From: Oceanicoccus sp. KOV_DT_Chl
Lineage (GTDB): Bacteria > Pseudomonadota > Gammaproteobacteria > Pseudomonadales > Dasaniaceae
Length of the DNA: 64,000 nt
Assembly (NCBI RefSeq): GCF_900120175.1
Contig: NZ_FQLF01000005.1
Coordinates: forward strand, 498,501 to 562,500
Direction of reading: 5' to 3'
Of the stretch, positions 19,448 to 28,231 are shown in pieces; the first letter of the stretch is position 1, and each line of letters begins with the position of its first letter. Below the pieces are notes generated by a model. It made no database searches. It was not told where the DNA came from and saw nothing but the letters and a program-made list of their open reading frames with translations. The position numbers were made by a program, and so were the translations under genes.

Positions 19448-20845
19448 ATGACAACTTATCGTGAAGAATCAGACAGCTTGGGCAGCATGCAGCTACCAAC
19501 TGATTGTTTATACGGTATTCAAACCCAGCGTGCGGTAGAAAATTTTTCTATCACCGACATCCCCATTTCTATTGATCCCGAAATGATCAGGTCACTGGCG
19601 ATGGTCAAAAAAGCCTGCGCACAGACCAACACTGAGCTGGGTACCTTGGCCGAGAATAAAGCCAAGGCCATCATTGCCGCCTGTGATGAGATCATCAACG
19701 ACCAATGGCACCAGTATTTTGTCGTCGATGTCATTCAGGGGGGGGCAGGCACATCTGCCAATATGAATGCCAACGAAGTGATTGCCAATCGCGCGTTGCA
19801 ACTGCTAGGCCATCACGCGGGCGAATATCAACACCTGCACCCCAACAATGACGTCAATTGCTCACAGTCTACCAATGACGTTTACCCTACCGCGTTGCGC
19901 TTGGCATTGTATGCCAAAGCTCAGGATTTATTAGCCAATATGGCATTGCTAAAACAAGCTTTTAGCGAAAAAGGCAGCGACTTTTCCCACATTCGTAAAA
20001 TTGGTAGAACCCAATTGCAGGATGCAGTACCGATGACATTAGGTATGGAGTTTTCTGCATTTGCTACCGCCATTGGTGAGGACATCATCCAACTTTCCCA
20101 TACCATTGAATTACTGCTCGATTGCAATTTAGGTGCGACCGCCATTGGTACCGGGATCAATACGCCTGTAGGTTATGCACCACGAGTGATTGAACGGCTA
20201 CAGCAAGTCAGTGGAGTTAAAGTACGGTTAGCGGAAAACCTGGTGGAAGCAACATGGGATACCGGCGATTTTGTTCAACTATCGGGAACGTTGAAACGCT
20301 ACGCAACAAAAATATCGAAAATTTGTAACGACCTGCGGCTACTATCCTCAGGGCCGCGATGTGGGTTTGGTGAAATAAACCTGCCAAAAATGCAGCCGGG
20401 CAGCTCGATTATGCCGGGCAAGGTTAACCCGGTAATCCCCGAAGTCGTTAACCAGATTGCCTATGATGTAATTGGTAAAGATGTCACCGTATCAATAGCG
20501 GCAGAATCCGGACAACTGCAATTAAATGCATTTGAGCCAGTCATCGCTAATTGCTTATTTTTATCATTGGGCATGTTAAATCGAGGCAGTCGCATCTTAC
20601 GAGAACGCTGTGTTGAAGGAATTACTGCTAACGAAGCTGAGTGCCAACGTTCAGTCGATCATTCACTGGGCATAGTAACCCTGCTTAATCCAGTATTAGG
20701 CTATGAGATAACTTCGACACTGGTGATGGAAGCTATTCGAGACAACCGCTCCGTGCGTGAACTGGTTTTGGAGAAAAACTTCTTGGTACTGGAAGAGCTC
20801 GAAAAAATACTCAGCAATGATGGCACCAATATAGAGTATACATAA
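19448..20845 (+). CDS. aspA: aspartate ammonia-lyase
   Basis: 465 residues; reversible deamination of aspartate to fumarate. Superfamily signatures: GGAGTSANMNANEV (about 98-111), NNDVNCSQSTND, GRTQLQDAVPMTLGMEF (AspA rather than fumarase type), and the catalytic-loop signature GSSIMPGKVNP at 318-328. RBS GAGGTG before ATG; 35 nt after astB, same strand, so probably the last gene of the arginine-degradation operon. This fits disposal of the aspartate half of beta-Asp-Arg while AST handles the arginine half. Confidence 0.95.
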   Translation: MTTYREESDSLGSMQLPTDCLYGIQTQRAVENFSITDIPISIDPEMIRSLAMVKKACAQTNTELGTLAENKAKAIIAACDEIINDQWHQYFVVDVIQGGAGTSANMNANEVIANRALQLLGHHAGEYQHLHPNNDVNCSQSTNDVYPTALRLALYAKAQDLLANMALLKQAFSEKGSDFSHIRKIGRTQLQDAVPMTLGMEFSAFATAIGEDIIQLSHTIELLLDCNLGATAIGTGINTPVGYAPRVIERLQQVSGVKVRLAENLVEATWDTGDFVQLSGTLKRYATKISKICNDLRLLSSGPRCGFGEINLPKMQPGSSIMPGKVNPVIPEVVNQIAYDVIGKDVTVSIAAESGQLQLNAFEPVIANCLFLSLGMLNRGSRILRERCVEGITANEAECQRSVDHSLGIVTLLNPVLGYEITSTLVMEAIRDNRSVRELVLEKNFLVLEELEKILSNDGTNIEYT

Positions 20846-20932
20846 TCCAAAAAAGATGAAGCTGAAATGATATTTTAACGAATGCAAAGAAAAATTATCG
20901 AATCCGGAGCAGTAAATCAAACTCAGCAAAGA

Positions 20933-21835
20933 CTATGGAATAGTGAATAACTGCGAAGCCGCATCAATAACCTTTTTGACGCCTGGGTGTTTAAGTTTGC
21001 GCTCAGGTGATATGGCATAAAACTGCTCATGGATTTCTTCGGTGCGCCCAATAACATCGACTTTGTATTGCCTTAGCACATGCGCTTCAATTGAGCTGGG
21101 GGTACAGAAAACTCCACATCCAGATTGGCCGAAAAACTTCATTAGCGCGGTATCATCAAATTCTGCCACTATCCTGGGCTGTATATTTAGCCGATCAAAC
21201 CAGGATGACAGATTGATTTTTTGCGACGAACCCTCACCGGGATATAGGAAGGGCTTTTCATGCATACTTGCTGGAAAACCGGCCTTGAGCTGCTTTGCTT
21301 CTGATCGACCGGCATAGAACGTCAAGCCACTTTTACCAAGGATATGGTTATAGGCCTTAACTGCCGACCCAGGTTGCAACCCGCGATCAGAAATAATTAA
21401 ATCCATTTTTCCAACCGCCAACTCTCCCAACAATGATTCAAAATCGCCCTCTCGGCTAATCAGGCGAATACTTTCCTGACTTTCAAGAATGGGGATAAGT
21501 AAATCGTAAGCGAGTATTTTCGGTATTACATCAACAATACCGACCGTGAAAATGAATTGCTGACTGATGTTTTTTGACTGTAAGGTTTGCTGTAACTCGT
21601 AACCCAGTGAAAAAATATCCTCCGCATAACCATACACCATCCTGCCTTTATCGTTTAAAAGTAGACCCCGGCCTTTTCGATCAAATAATTCAACACCCAA
21701 GTAACTTTCGAAGGTTTTTATCTGGCTACTTAAGGTCTGCGGGGTTAAATGCAGTTTTTCAGCAGCCTTTACAATGCTCCCCTCTCTGGCAATGGTAAAA
21801 AAATAGTGCAAGTGATGGAAATTCATCTGGGCCAT
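20933..21835 (-). CDS. LysR-family regulator, NhaR-like
   Basis: 300 residues. N-terminal HTH NFHHLHYFFTIAREGSIVKA, LHLTPQTLSSQIKTFE and LFDRKGRGLLLNDKGRMVY closely resembles NhaR, as does the effector domain (MDLIISDRG, EFDDTALMKFFGQ). NhaR activates the Na+/H+ antiporter gene nhaA in E. coli, but no antiporter is visible here. The gene converges on aspA (87-nt gap) and diverges from the small exported protein gene, which it may control. Exact ligand unknown. Confidence 0.85.
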   Translation of the reverse strand: MAQMNFHHLHYFFTIAREGSIVKAAEKLHLTPQTLSSQIKTFESYLGVELFDRKGRGLLLNDKGRMVYGYAEDIFSLGYELQQTLQSKNISQQFIFTVGIVDVIPKILAYDLLIPILESQESIRLISREGDFESLLGELAVGKMDLIISDRGLQPGSAVKAYNHILGKSGLTFYAGRSEAKQLKAGFPASMHEKPFLYPGEGSSQKINLSSWFDRLNIQPRIVAEFDDTALMKFFGQSGCGVFCTPSSIEAHVLRQYKVDVIGRTEEIHEQFYAISPERKLKHPGVKKVIDAASQLFTIP

Positions 21836-21992
21836 AAAGATAACCTATCAGGTTGATATAGATATCTACTATACGCATGATCAGATTTTTTCGATCATTA
21901 AAACAATAACATTCGAATATTATTGGTATTGCTGTTGCGTTATAAAACACTCTCTCAACTTCAACCGAGTTGTATTAATCAGGAGAACAACC

Positions 21993-22424
21993 ATGAAATG
22001 CACAGCTATTTGTTTATGTACCGGCCTGGCAGTTATCGCACTCACGTCATTAACTGCCACAGCCCAAGCTACACAAGAAAACATTGAAAAAAATAGCTTT
22101 TTATCGGCCTGCATCCCTCAGCTTAATGAGCAAAACACACTTTCCATTCCTAATGTATGTAGCTATGCCATTAACAACTATCTGGCAACTTACTTACCGG
22201 AAGATATTACCAACCCCAGCAATGAAAATACCATGAGCTTTCAACAAAGAGCATATTACACAAGCCTGGAAGAAAAACCGCAAAAGAATGACTGCACCAT
22301 TAACGAAACAGTCAGGTTGAAACTATCCATGGCTATTACTAACAAGCTGGTAGCTTCTGGACAATCAACTAAAGACGTAGAGCAAATAATTGCCAGCACC
22401 ATTTCAAATGAATATCCCTGCTAA
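21993..22424 (+). CDS. small exported protein of unknown function
   Basis: 143 residues with a signal peptide (MKCTAICLCTGLAVIALTSL, cleavage after TAQA). The mature part has four cysteines (ACIPQL, NVCSYA, DCTINE, YPC), which could form two disulfides, and is otherwise polar. AGGAG lies 7 nt before the ATG. It is first of three plus-strand genes (this, HPF-like, CBS protein) with RBSs and short gaps. I do not recognise the family. Confidence 0.75.
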   Translation: MKCTAICLCTGLAVIALTSLTATAQATQENIEKNSFLSACIPQLNEQNTLSIPNVCSYAINNYLATYLPEDITNPSNENTMSFQQRAYYTSLEEKPQKNDCTINETVRLKLSMAITNKLVASGQSTKDVEQIIASTISNEYPC

Positions 22425-22451
22425 TTTATCCCTCTATTAATGGAGATTATT

Positions 22452-22811
22452 ATGAAAGTTAATATTAATTATGGCAACACAGCAAACGATAAGGACATAA
22501 AAAATTACATTCATTATCGACTCGGCTTTGCATTTAGTCGCAACAGCCAATTGATCAGGTCAATTACCATTAACTTAACTGATATAAATGGCCCGAAAGG
22601 TGGAATAGACCAACAGTGCAAGGTAATGATCAAATCGAACTTACTACAAGATGTGGTCATCACTGAACGACAAGCAGATATAAAACATGCCATCGATCGC
22701 GGTATTAACCGTGCAGGAAAAAACTTTATGCAATGCATTAAGCGGCGAAAAATAATTAGCAAAAAACGGTTTTATATTGAAGATACTGACGCAGTCTCTG
22801 AGAGCGCATAA
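22452..22811 (+). CDS. HPF/RaiA-like ribosome-associated protein
   Basis: 119 residues. MKVNINYGNTANDKDIKNYI, the strand SITINLTDINGPKGGIDQQC and DVVITERQADIKHAIDRGIN match the S30AE/HPF pattern (beta-alpha-beta-beta-beta-alpha, with a conserved D-x-N-G-x-K-G-G turn). Such proteins bind or dimerise idle ribosomes. The family fit is to the short divergent HPF/RaiA-like proteins found beside stress and CBS genes. ATG at 22452 chosen over 22440 because GGAG sits 6 nt before it. Followed by a CBS-domain gene. Confidence 0.7.
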   Translation: MKVNINYGNTANDKDIKNYIHYRLGFAFSRNSQLIRSITINLTDINGPKGGIDQQCKVMIKSNLLQDVVITERQADIKHAIDRGINRAGKNFMQCIKRRKIISKKRFYIEDTDAVSESA

Positions 22812-22878
22812 CAATAGAATAATTGAGGCTATAATTTTTCAGCCTTTAAAATCTATAGGTTTTAATAGGAGTCATAGT

Positions 22879-23529
22879 ATGTTTTATATATACACACCCA
22901 CAGGCCGAAGTTTTTCAGGTTCGTTAGAAAAACTTCGGCGCACTGAAAAACCAAGCCCCTACTTTTCGTCACGATCGATCGAGCAAGACCCGCTTGACCA
23001 GGCCACGGCCGCAATCAATCTCGAACAGCCAACCAGTGAATATAAAGTGTCCCAGAATGCCCTGGATGCTTATCAATTGTTCTTAAACAAAAAAGAGCAC
23101 CGGGAACCCATTAAACAAGCTTACCAAATCATGACTGCACCCGTGAGATCGCTCTCATCAACCACGTCTATTCAGCAAGCATGGTTAGTGTTTCAGCAAC
23201 ACAATCATCAGGTAATGCCCATTATTAATGAGTTTAGAACACTGGTAGGCGCGTTTTCGCGCAAGCGACTTTATGAGCACTTACTTAGTAATAACTTATC
23301 AGCAAGCCAACAGCCCGGTTCGGTAATGAAGCTTATCAATGAAACCGACAACAAAATCATCTCGGCAGCGCCAGTCACTGACGTACGTCGTATTGCATCT
23401 GCATTAGTCGACTATCAATTAGATGCAGTACCAATCGTTGAAGATGACGGCCAAGTGGTTGGCATTGTTTCCAGAACGGACATATTGGCATCTGCCACTA
23501 TCGATCCGCCATTATCTTTATGGTGCTAA
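22879..23529 (+). CDS. CBS-domain pair protein
   Basis: 216 residues. A low-complexity N-terminus with YSSRSIEQDP-like text is followed by two CBS repeats: IMTAPVRSLSSTTSIQQAWL with VMPIINEFRTLVGAFSR, and DNKIISAAPVTDVRRIASAL with DAVPIVEDDGQVVGIVSRTD. CBS pairs bind adenine nucleotides and sense energy state. AGGAG lies 7 nt before the ATG at 22879. Its stop codon directly abuts the purK stop on the other strand with no intervening base. Confidence 0.85.
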   Translation: MFYIYTPTGRSFSGSLEKLRRTEKPSPYFSSRSIEQDPLDQATAAINLEQPTSEYKVSQNALDAYQLFLNKKEHREPIKQAYQIMTAPVRSLSSTTSIQQAWLVFQQHNHQVMPIINEFRTLVGAFSRKRLYEHLLSNNLSASQQPGSVMKLINETDNKIISAAPVTDVRRIASALVDYQLDAVPIVEDDGQVVGIVSRTDILASATIDPPLSLWC

Positions 23530-24630
23530 TCACGGTAACAGTGTTTTTTCAAACGCATCCATATGCTGGATAAGTTGTGCTCTGGATTTATCAAAAAAAT
23601 TGACATGTCCTTGCTTTCTTCCCGGTCTAGCCTCTTTGTTATACCAATGCAGTGTTGAATTAGCCCCAAGTGATTTTACTGGCGGCTTGGCAGTACCTAA
23701 CAAGTTAATCATGCCGGTAACACCAAAATTGTCGGTAGACCCCAAAGCAATACCGGTAATAGCACGTATATGATTTTCGAACTGACACGTCGGGCTACCA
23801 AGCTGCGTCCAATGACCACTGTTATGCACTCTGGGAGCCAGCTCATTAACGATTAATCCTGACTCCGTTGCAAAACACTCCATAGCCATCACCCCTACAT
23901 AATCCAGGTGATTCATTATTTTCTGCAGATAATCTTCAGCAGTCGCAATGAGTGCAGAGGTTAACTTGTCAGCAGGAGCAATAGAGCGATATAAAATACC
24001 CTGTGTATGTATATTTTCGGCGAGCGGATAAAATGCTATTTGACCATTACAATCGCGAACACCGACCAAAGAAAGTTCCCGCTCAAAATTAATCCACTGC
24101 TCTGCAATCAAAGTTTGCGGATGTAGGGATTGATCCTCAATAAGCCTCTGAAGCTGGTCCTCAGTTTTAACCTGCCACTGATTCTTGCCATCATAGCCTT
24201 CATCAATAGACTTAAATACCAGTGGCAATCCTAATTGCTTAACGGCTTCTTCTATTGAATGTCCAAACAAATACGGCGCAACAGGAATATCCAGGCTATC
24301 TAACAAACAGCGCTCTTTAAACCGGTCTTTTGTTGTTTCTATTGCTTGAATACTAGGATAAACGGCAGAAAACTTACTCAGATCCCGCAACAACGACAAT
24401 TCAACTTGCTCTTTTTCTACAGTAATAAGGTCCGGGCTACCCAGCGCTGTATAGAGCGCCTCAACAGACGATTCAGGCTGCCAGTAAGCTATTTCTCCCA
24501 AGCCGTTAACGCAGACAGTGTCACTATGCTCACCTGTGTCGCAAATAAAACTGAACTTAATACCTAGCGGAATGCCGGCCAATGCCAACATTCTGGCAAG
24601 CTGACCACAACCAATAATCGCAACATGCAC
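23530..24630 (-). CDS. purK: N5-carboxyaminoimidazole ribonucleotide synthase
   Basis: 366 residues, ATP-grasp fold. Converts AIR, ATP and bicarbonate to N5-CAIR. Seen: GCGQLARMLALAG at the N-terminus, VEKEQVEL, KDRFKERCLLDSLDIPVAPY, VFKSIDEGYDGKNQW, ELAPRVHNSGHWTQ and the C-terminal HWYNKEARPGRKQGHVN. ATG overlaps the purE stop by one base. Two genes upstream lies an SbtA-type bicarbonate transporter, which would supply its substrate. Confidence 0.96.
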   Translation of the reverse strand: MHVAIIGCGQLARMLALAGIPLGIKFSFICDTGEHSDTVCVNGLGEIAYWQPESSVEALYTALGSPDLITVEKEQVELSLLRDLSKFSAVYPSIQAIETTKDRFKERCLLDSLDIPVAPYLFGHSIEEAVKQLGLPLVFKSIDEGYDGKNQWQVKTEDQLQRLIEDQSLHPQTLIAEQWINFERELSLVGVRDCNGQIAFYPLAENIHTQGILYRSIAPADKLTSALIATAEDYLQKIMNHLDYVGVMAMECFATESGLIVNELAPRVHNSGHWTQLGSPTCQFENHIRAITGIALGSTDNFGVTGMINLLGTAKPPVKSLGANSTLHWYNKEARPGRKQGHVNFFDKSRAQLIQHMDAFEKTLLP

Positions 24631-25109
24631 TATTCAACCTCCACCGGTACGCTATCAGTTTGGTTTTTTCGCCAACTGATCAAGCGCTGCTGGAGAGATT
24701 GATTACTGGTGGCCAAAATCTGGGCAGCCATAAGCCCCGCATTAAATGCACCTGACTCACCGATTGCTTGCGTCGCCACTGCAACACCTTTAGGCATTTG
24801 CGCAATCGATAACAAACTATCAATACCATTCAACGCTTTGCTTTGCACCGGAACGCCAATCACCGGCAGCCAGGTATTTGCCGCTGCCATACCCGGTAAA
24901 TGTGCCGCGCCCCCGCCAGCAATAATGACTTTAATGCCGTTTTTTTCAGCGTCCTGGCAAAACTGTGTAAGTCTATCGGGAGTGCGATGTGCCGATACGA
25001 CTTGCTTGCTGTAGGATACCCCTAGCGCATCCAATACAACGGTTGCACACTGCATGGTTGGCCAATCACTCTGCGACCCCATAATAATCGCTACTTCAAC
25101 ATGACTCAT
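24630..25109 (-). CDS. purE: N5-carboxyaminoimidazole ribonucleotide mutase
   Basis: 159 residues. Rearranges N5-CAIR to CAIR. Conserved [53 protein letters not shown] and [13 protein letters not shown]. Coupled to purK by a one-base overlap and 54 nt downstream of the SbtA-type gene. Confidence 0.97.
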   Translation of the reverse strand: MSHVEVAIIMGSQSDWPTMQCATVVLDALGVSYSKQVVSAHRTPDRLTQFCQDAEKNGIKVIIAGGGAAHLPGMAAANTWLPVIGVPVQSKALNGIDSLLSIAQMPKGVAVATQAIGESGAFNAGLMAAQILATSNQSLQQRLISWRKNQTDSVPVEVE

Positions 25110-25163
25110 TACCCTCTCCTATCTAGCTTTGAACTACCATTTTATCAACTTGATTAATGACTG

Positions 25164-26096
25164 TTAACTAACGAACCATTGAGTGAAAACAACATACACC
25201 GGAATCCCTACCAACACATTAAATGGAAACGTGATGGCCAGGGATGCGGTAATTGATAGCCCGTGATTAGCGTCTGGTATAGCCACTCGCATCGCAGCGG
25301 GAACAGCTATATAAGACGCACTTGCACCCAGTGATGCTAACAAGATAGCTCCTCCAGTCGATAACCCTATAGCAACACCGAGCAAACAACCCAGTAGCCC
25401 CCCAACCAAGGGCATGGCTACGCCAAACGATAATATAAAACTGCTGGTTGATTTAACTTGCTGCAACCGACTAGCGGCAACCATACCCATTTCGAATAAG
25501 AATAAAGCCAGCACGCCTTTAAATAAATCAAAAAAGAATGGTGCAATAGTTGCGGTACGCTCACCAGCCCAAAATCCAATAGCTAACCCACCCAGCATAA
25601 ATACCATACTTTGATTACAAAATATTTCATGTGCCAGAGCTTTGCGATTAAGCACTTTGCCTTTGTTTTTAGCAAGGGCGATACCGACAGCAATGGCGGG
25701 AATCTCAAGGAGCACAACAAATAATGGAAAGTACGCCTCATACTCAATTTGTTGTGCTTCAAGAAAAGCTACCGCTACTGCATACGTACCGATACTCACA
25801 GACCCATAATGCGCAGCAATTGAAGCCGCATCCTTGCGCTCAAGTTGACCGATTAAAAATAAAACAGGGAAAGCAATCAGCGGAATAACAATACCCAGCA
25901 TGATAACGAAAATTGATTGCGGAACCAACTGCCAGGAAGCATGCTCCGATAAAGCAACCCCCCCTTTCAAGCCGATCGCTATCATCAAAAATAATGTCAG
26001 TGATTGATAAAGTGCTTTCGGAAATTGAATTTCCGAACGTATAAGTGTTGCCAACACCCCGAGCATGAAGAAGGCAATACTGATATCCAGCACCAT
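25164..26096 (-). CDS. SbtA-type sodium-dependent bicarbonate transporter
   Basis: 310 residues, about ten membrane segments. Family features: LDISIAFFMLGVLATLIRS, YQSLTLFLMIAIGLKGG, AAHYGSVSIGTYAVAVAFLE and GGAILLASLGASASYIAVPA, all typical of the DUF897/SbtA permeases first described in cyanobacterial carbon-concentrating systems. Heterotrophs often carry uncharacterised members. No SbtB-type PII partner is adjacent; the gene before it encodes a 76-residue two-segment membrane protein. Position just upstream of purEK suggests bicarbonate supply for PurK (inference). Confidence 0.85.
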   Translation of the reverse strand: MVLDISIAFFMLGVLATLIRSEIQFPKALYQSLTLFLMIAIGLKGGVALSEHASWQLVPQSIFVIMLGIVIPLIAFPVLFLIGQLERKDAASIAAHYGSVSIGTYAVAVAFLEAQQIEYEAYFPLFVVLLEIPAIAVGIALAKNKGKVLNRKALAHEIFCNQSMVFMLGGLAIGFWAGERTATIAPFFFDLFKGVLALFLFEMGMVAASRLQQVKSTSSFILSFGVAMPLVGGLLGCLLGVAIGLSTGGAILLASLGASASYIAVPAAMRVAIPDANHGLSITASLAITFPFNVLVGIPVYVVFTQWFVS

Positions 26097-26101
26097 AATT
26101 A

Positions 26102-26332
26102 TTAACTCACCAAGTTGCCGGGATTGGTAACCAGGTGGTGCACACGCTCAGTATCCAGCGACGCTTTACGCTCAACTGTTGTTGGCCTAAACACGATAGC
26201 TATAGCGGCGACTGCAAATCCGATGACAATCAAACTCCATCCAGTAGTTGACAGCGCGAGCAAAAAAACGCCAAGCATTACAATTACTGAACCTACCGTT
26301 ACTCCAAATACTAAATGCGTATCTTGAAACAT
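26102..26332 (-). CDS. small two-segment membrane protein
   Basis: 76 residues from the ATG at 26332, which has AAGGAG 8 nt upstream. Two hydrophobic helices (LVFGVTVGSVIVMLGVFLLA; WSLIVIGFAVAAIAIVF) are followed by a cationic/polar tail. It ends 5 nt before the SbtA-type gene, so the two are cotranscribed and it could be an accessory subunit. Family not recognised. Confidence 0.65.
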   Translation of the reverse strand: MFQDTHLVFGVTVGSVIVMLGVFLLALSTTGWSLIVIGFAVAAIAIVFRPTTVERKASLDTERVHHLVTNPGNLVS

Positions 26333-26381
26333 TATCACAACTCCTTATCCAGTCATAAAAGTATCTTCAGTATTAACGGAC

Positions 26382-27284
26382 TTATTGATAACTAGGGTCC
26401 TGCCACTTACCTGCAGTACGAGATCGCACTGGCTGGATATACACAGGCGGCTCAGTACCAGGGAAGTCATCACCCCAATTTACCGGTTTCCCATGCATTT
26501 CAACGCTGGCCTCTTCGGTATACCAATCGACTAAATCTCCATCACAGCGCAAGATCCAGGTACACCCTTCTTCTTCACCTGCAGTAAAATCACCGTGACG
26601 AATACCAGCAGGGCGGAAAAAGTACTGCCCAGGTTTCATCAAACCATAGTTGTAATCAAATTCCCCCTCTAGACAATAGGCTTCCTCGTACACTGGGTGA
26701 TGCGCTAATGGGTGCTCGCGCCAACCGGGCTTTGCTTTTATCAGTCGAGTATAGAAACCCGTTTTGGGGTCGCGATAAAGCAGCTTGATAAACAAACCAG
26801 GGACGGGAGTACCGCCGCGAGAAAAATCCATCGGACTGCCATTAGCTGGATCCTCGACATCAAACCAATCCATCGATTCAGAGTGCTTGATAACCACTTC
26901 TGAATCACTGGAGATTGATTGTGCAGCGTCCTTGGCAGGCTTAAAGCCCCAAGCCGCATATTCTCTGAACAACAGAATTTGGCTACCCTCGGTGACTTTA
27001 ATAGCCGGAGTTAACGCCCCTTTAGGCGCACACCAATAACCGCCTTTTGTGAGAATCTCGCCACCGATATCTACCTTACCCGAAAGCACGAACCATTCCG
27101 TTTGGGCCTCATGAAACCCGGCAGAACGCGACCAATCTGTCACAAACTCTACTCTTAACGAAGCCGAGCCATCTTCTTCGTCATAACTTAAATTCTGCTG
27201 CTTGGCACTGCCTTCGGCATGCTCAAACTCGGCGTGATGCCAAAGCAAATCTTGCTGATCAACAAACTCAACATGGGGTCTCAT
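26382..27284 (-). CDS. bicupin (DUF4437-like) protein
   Basis: 300 residues with two cupin barrels. The first holds GFHEAQTEWFVLSGKVDIGG and GGYWCAPKGALTPA; the second HPVYEEAYCLEGEFDYNYG and GQYFFRPAGIRHGDF, with histidine/glutamate metal-ligand patterns. It lacks a signal peptide, so it is cytoplasmic. Related proteins are called DUF4437 or ChrR-like cupins with unknown substrates. Monocistronic by spacing. The 188-nt upstream region has an AT-rich TCATT/AATGA inverted repeat at 27370-27385. Confidence 0.75.
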   Translation of the reverse strand: MRPHVEFVDQQDLLWHHAEFEHAEGSAKQQNLSYDEEDGSASLRVEFVTDWSRSAGFHEAQTEWFVLSGKVDIGGEILTKGGYWCAPKGALTPAIKVTEGSQILLFREYAAWGFKPAKDAAQSISSDSEVVIKHSESMDWFDVEDPANGSPMDFSRGGTPVPGLFIKLLYRDPKTGFYTRLIKAKPGWREHPLAHHPVYEEAYCLEGEFDYNYGLMKPGQYFFRPAGIRHGDFTAGEEEGCTWILRCDGDLVDWYTEEASVEMHGKPVNWGDDFPGTEPPVYIQPVRSRTAGKWQDPSYQ

Positions 27285-27472
27285 ATTTTTCTCCGGATAG
27301 GGTTTAACAACATAGGAAGCATAATAGGGAGAATATTTAATAGATAATAGTTGATATTAATTATTATAATCATTCACGATAATGAATGACTTGATGCTAC
27401 GCGGCGAATGCAGGGATAGCCAACAACTGCAGAGCTGCAGTCGTTTTCCCAACTCGGTGTAATTAGTAAACA

Positions 27473-28231
27473 CTAAATAAAAACGCGAACTCCGGAAGCA
27501 TCCTCTACCTGCCGGGGTCGATATCCCCAGTGATCACTAATGGTTTCCGTATTCAATATCTGCCGAGGCGCGCCAATTGCGGCAAATTGCCCTGCAGCCA
27601 AAATACCCACACGATCACTGTAAAGCATACTTAAATTCAGATCGTGCATAATCACCAGTGCGGTGATATTTTTTTCCTGACAGAGGGTTTTTATTAATGC
27701 CAGCAAATGATGTTGCTGAGCAAGATCTTGCGCCGATGTAGGTTCATCCAATAATAGCAGTGGCGCCTTCTCAGCTTGTGATAGCTGCACCAACACTCTG
27801 GCCAGATGCACGCGCTGCCGCTCACCACCAGATAAACTTAAATACGAACGTGCTGAAAATTGTTGGGTATCCGTTAACGCCAGCATTTCACTGATACAGC
27901 GCTGCCCCTGCCGATGATTCAAACTCAATGGAATTAAACCCAAAGCAACCACCTCCCGCACGGTAAACGGAAACGTTAGCGAGCTACTTTGTGGTAACAC
28001 TGCCAGATGTCTGGCCAGCAACGTTTTAGGCCAATACTCAATAGAAAGCTGATGCAAATAGCGTCCACCCTGGGCCAGCATATCCCCACAAATTGCTTTA
28101 AATAAAGTCGATTTACCCGCACCGTTTTTACCCAGTACGGAAAACATTTCCCCTTCATATAAACTCAGCTGCTCAATCGCCAAGAGTTGGTGCTGCTCAA
28201 TAGTAACGGTAAGGTTTTCGAGCGTAAGCAT
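27473..28231 (-). CDS. hmuV: haem ABC transporter ATP-binding protein
   Basis: 252 residues. Walker A GKNGAGKSTL, ABC signature LSGGERQRVHLARVL, Walker B LLLLDEPTSAQD, switch His in VIMHDLN. It powers haem import through HmuU. Last gene of the minus-strand set TonB-ExbB-ExbD-HmuT-HmuU-HmuV with 0-nt gap to hmuU. Vitamin B12 (BtuD) is the alternative reading; the HutX/HugZ neighbours favour haem. Confidence 0.92.
   Translation of the reverse strand: MLTLENLTVTIEQHQLLAIEQLSLYEGEMFSVLGKNGAGKSTLFKAICGDMLAQGGRYLHQLSIEYWPKTLLARHLAVLPQSSSLTFPFTVREVVALGLIPLSLNHRQGQRCISEMLALTDTQQFSARSYLSLSGGERQRVHLARVLVQLSQAEKAPLLLLDEPTSAQDLAQQHHLLALIKTLCQEKNITALVIMHDLNLSMLYSDRVGILAAGQFAAIGAPRQILNTETISDHWGYRPRQVEDASGVRVFI

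Noticed and set aside
20933-21835. Naming the LysR gene nhaR
   Set aside because: Sequence resembles NhaR, but there is no antiporter gene beside it and the target is unknown, so no symbol is given.
27370-27385. Fur box upstream of the bicupin gene
   Set aside because: Only a 5-bp TCATT/AATGA dyad in AT-rich DNA; match to the Fur motif too weak to report as a site.
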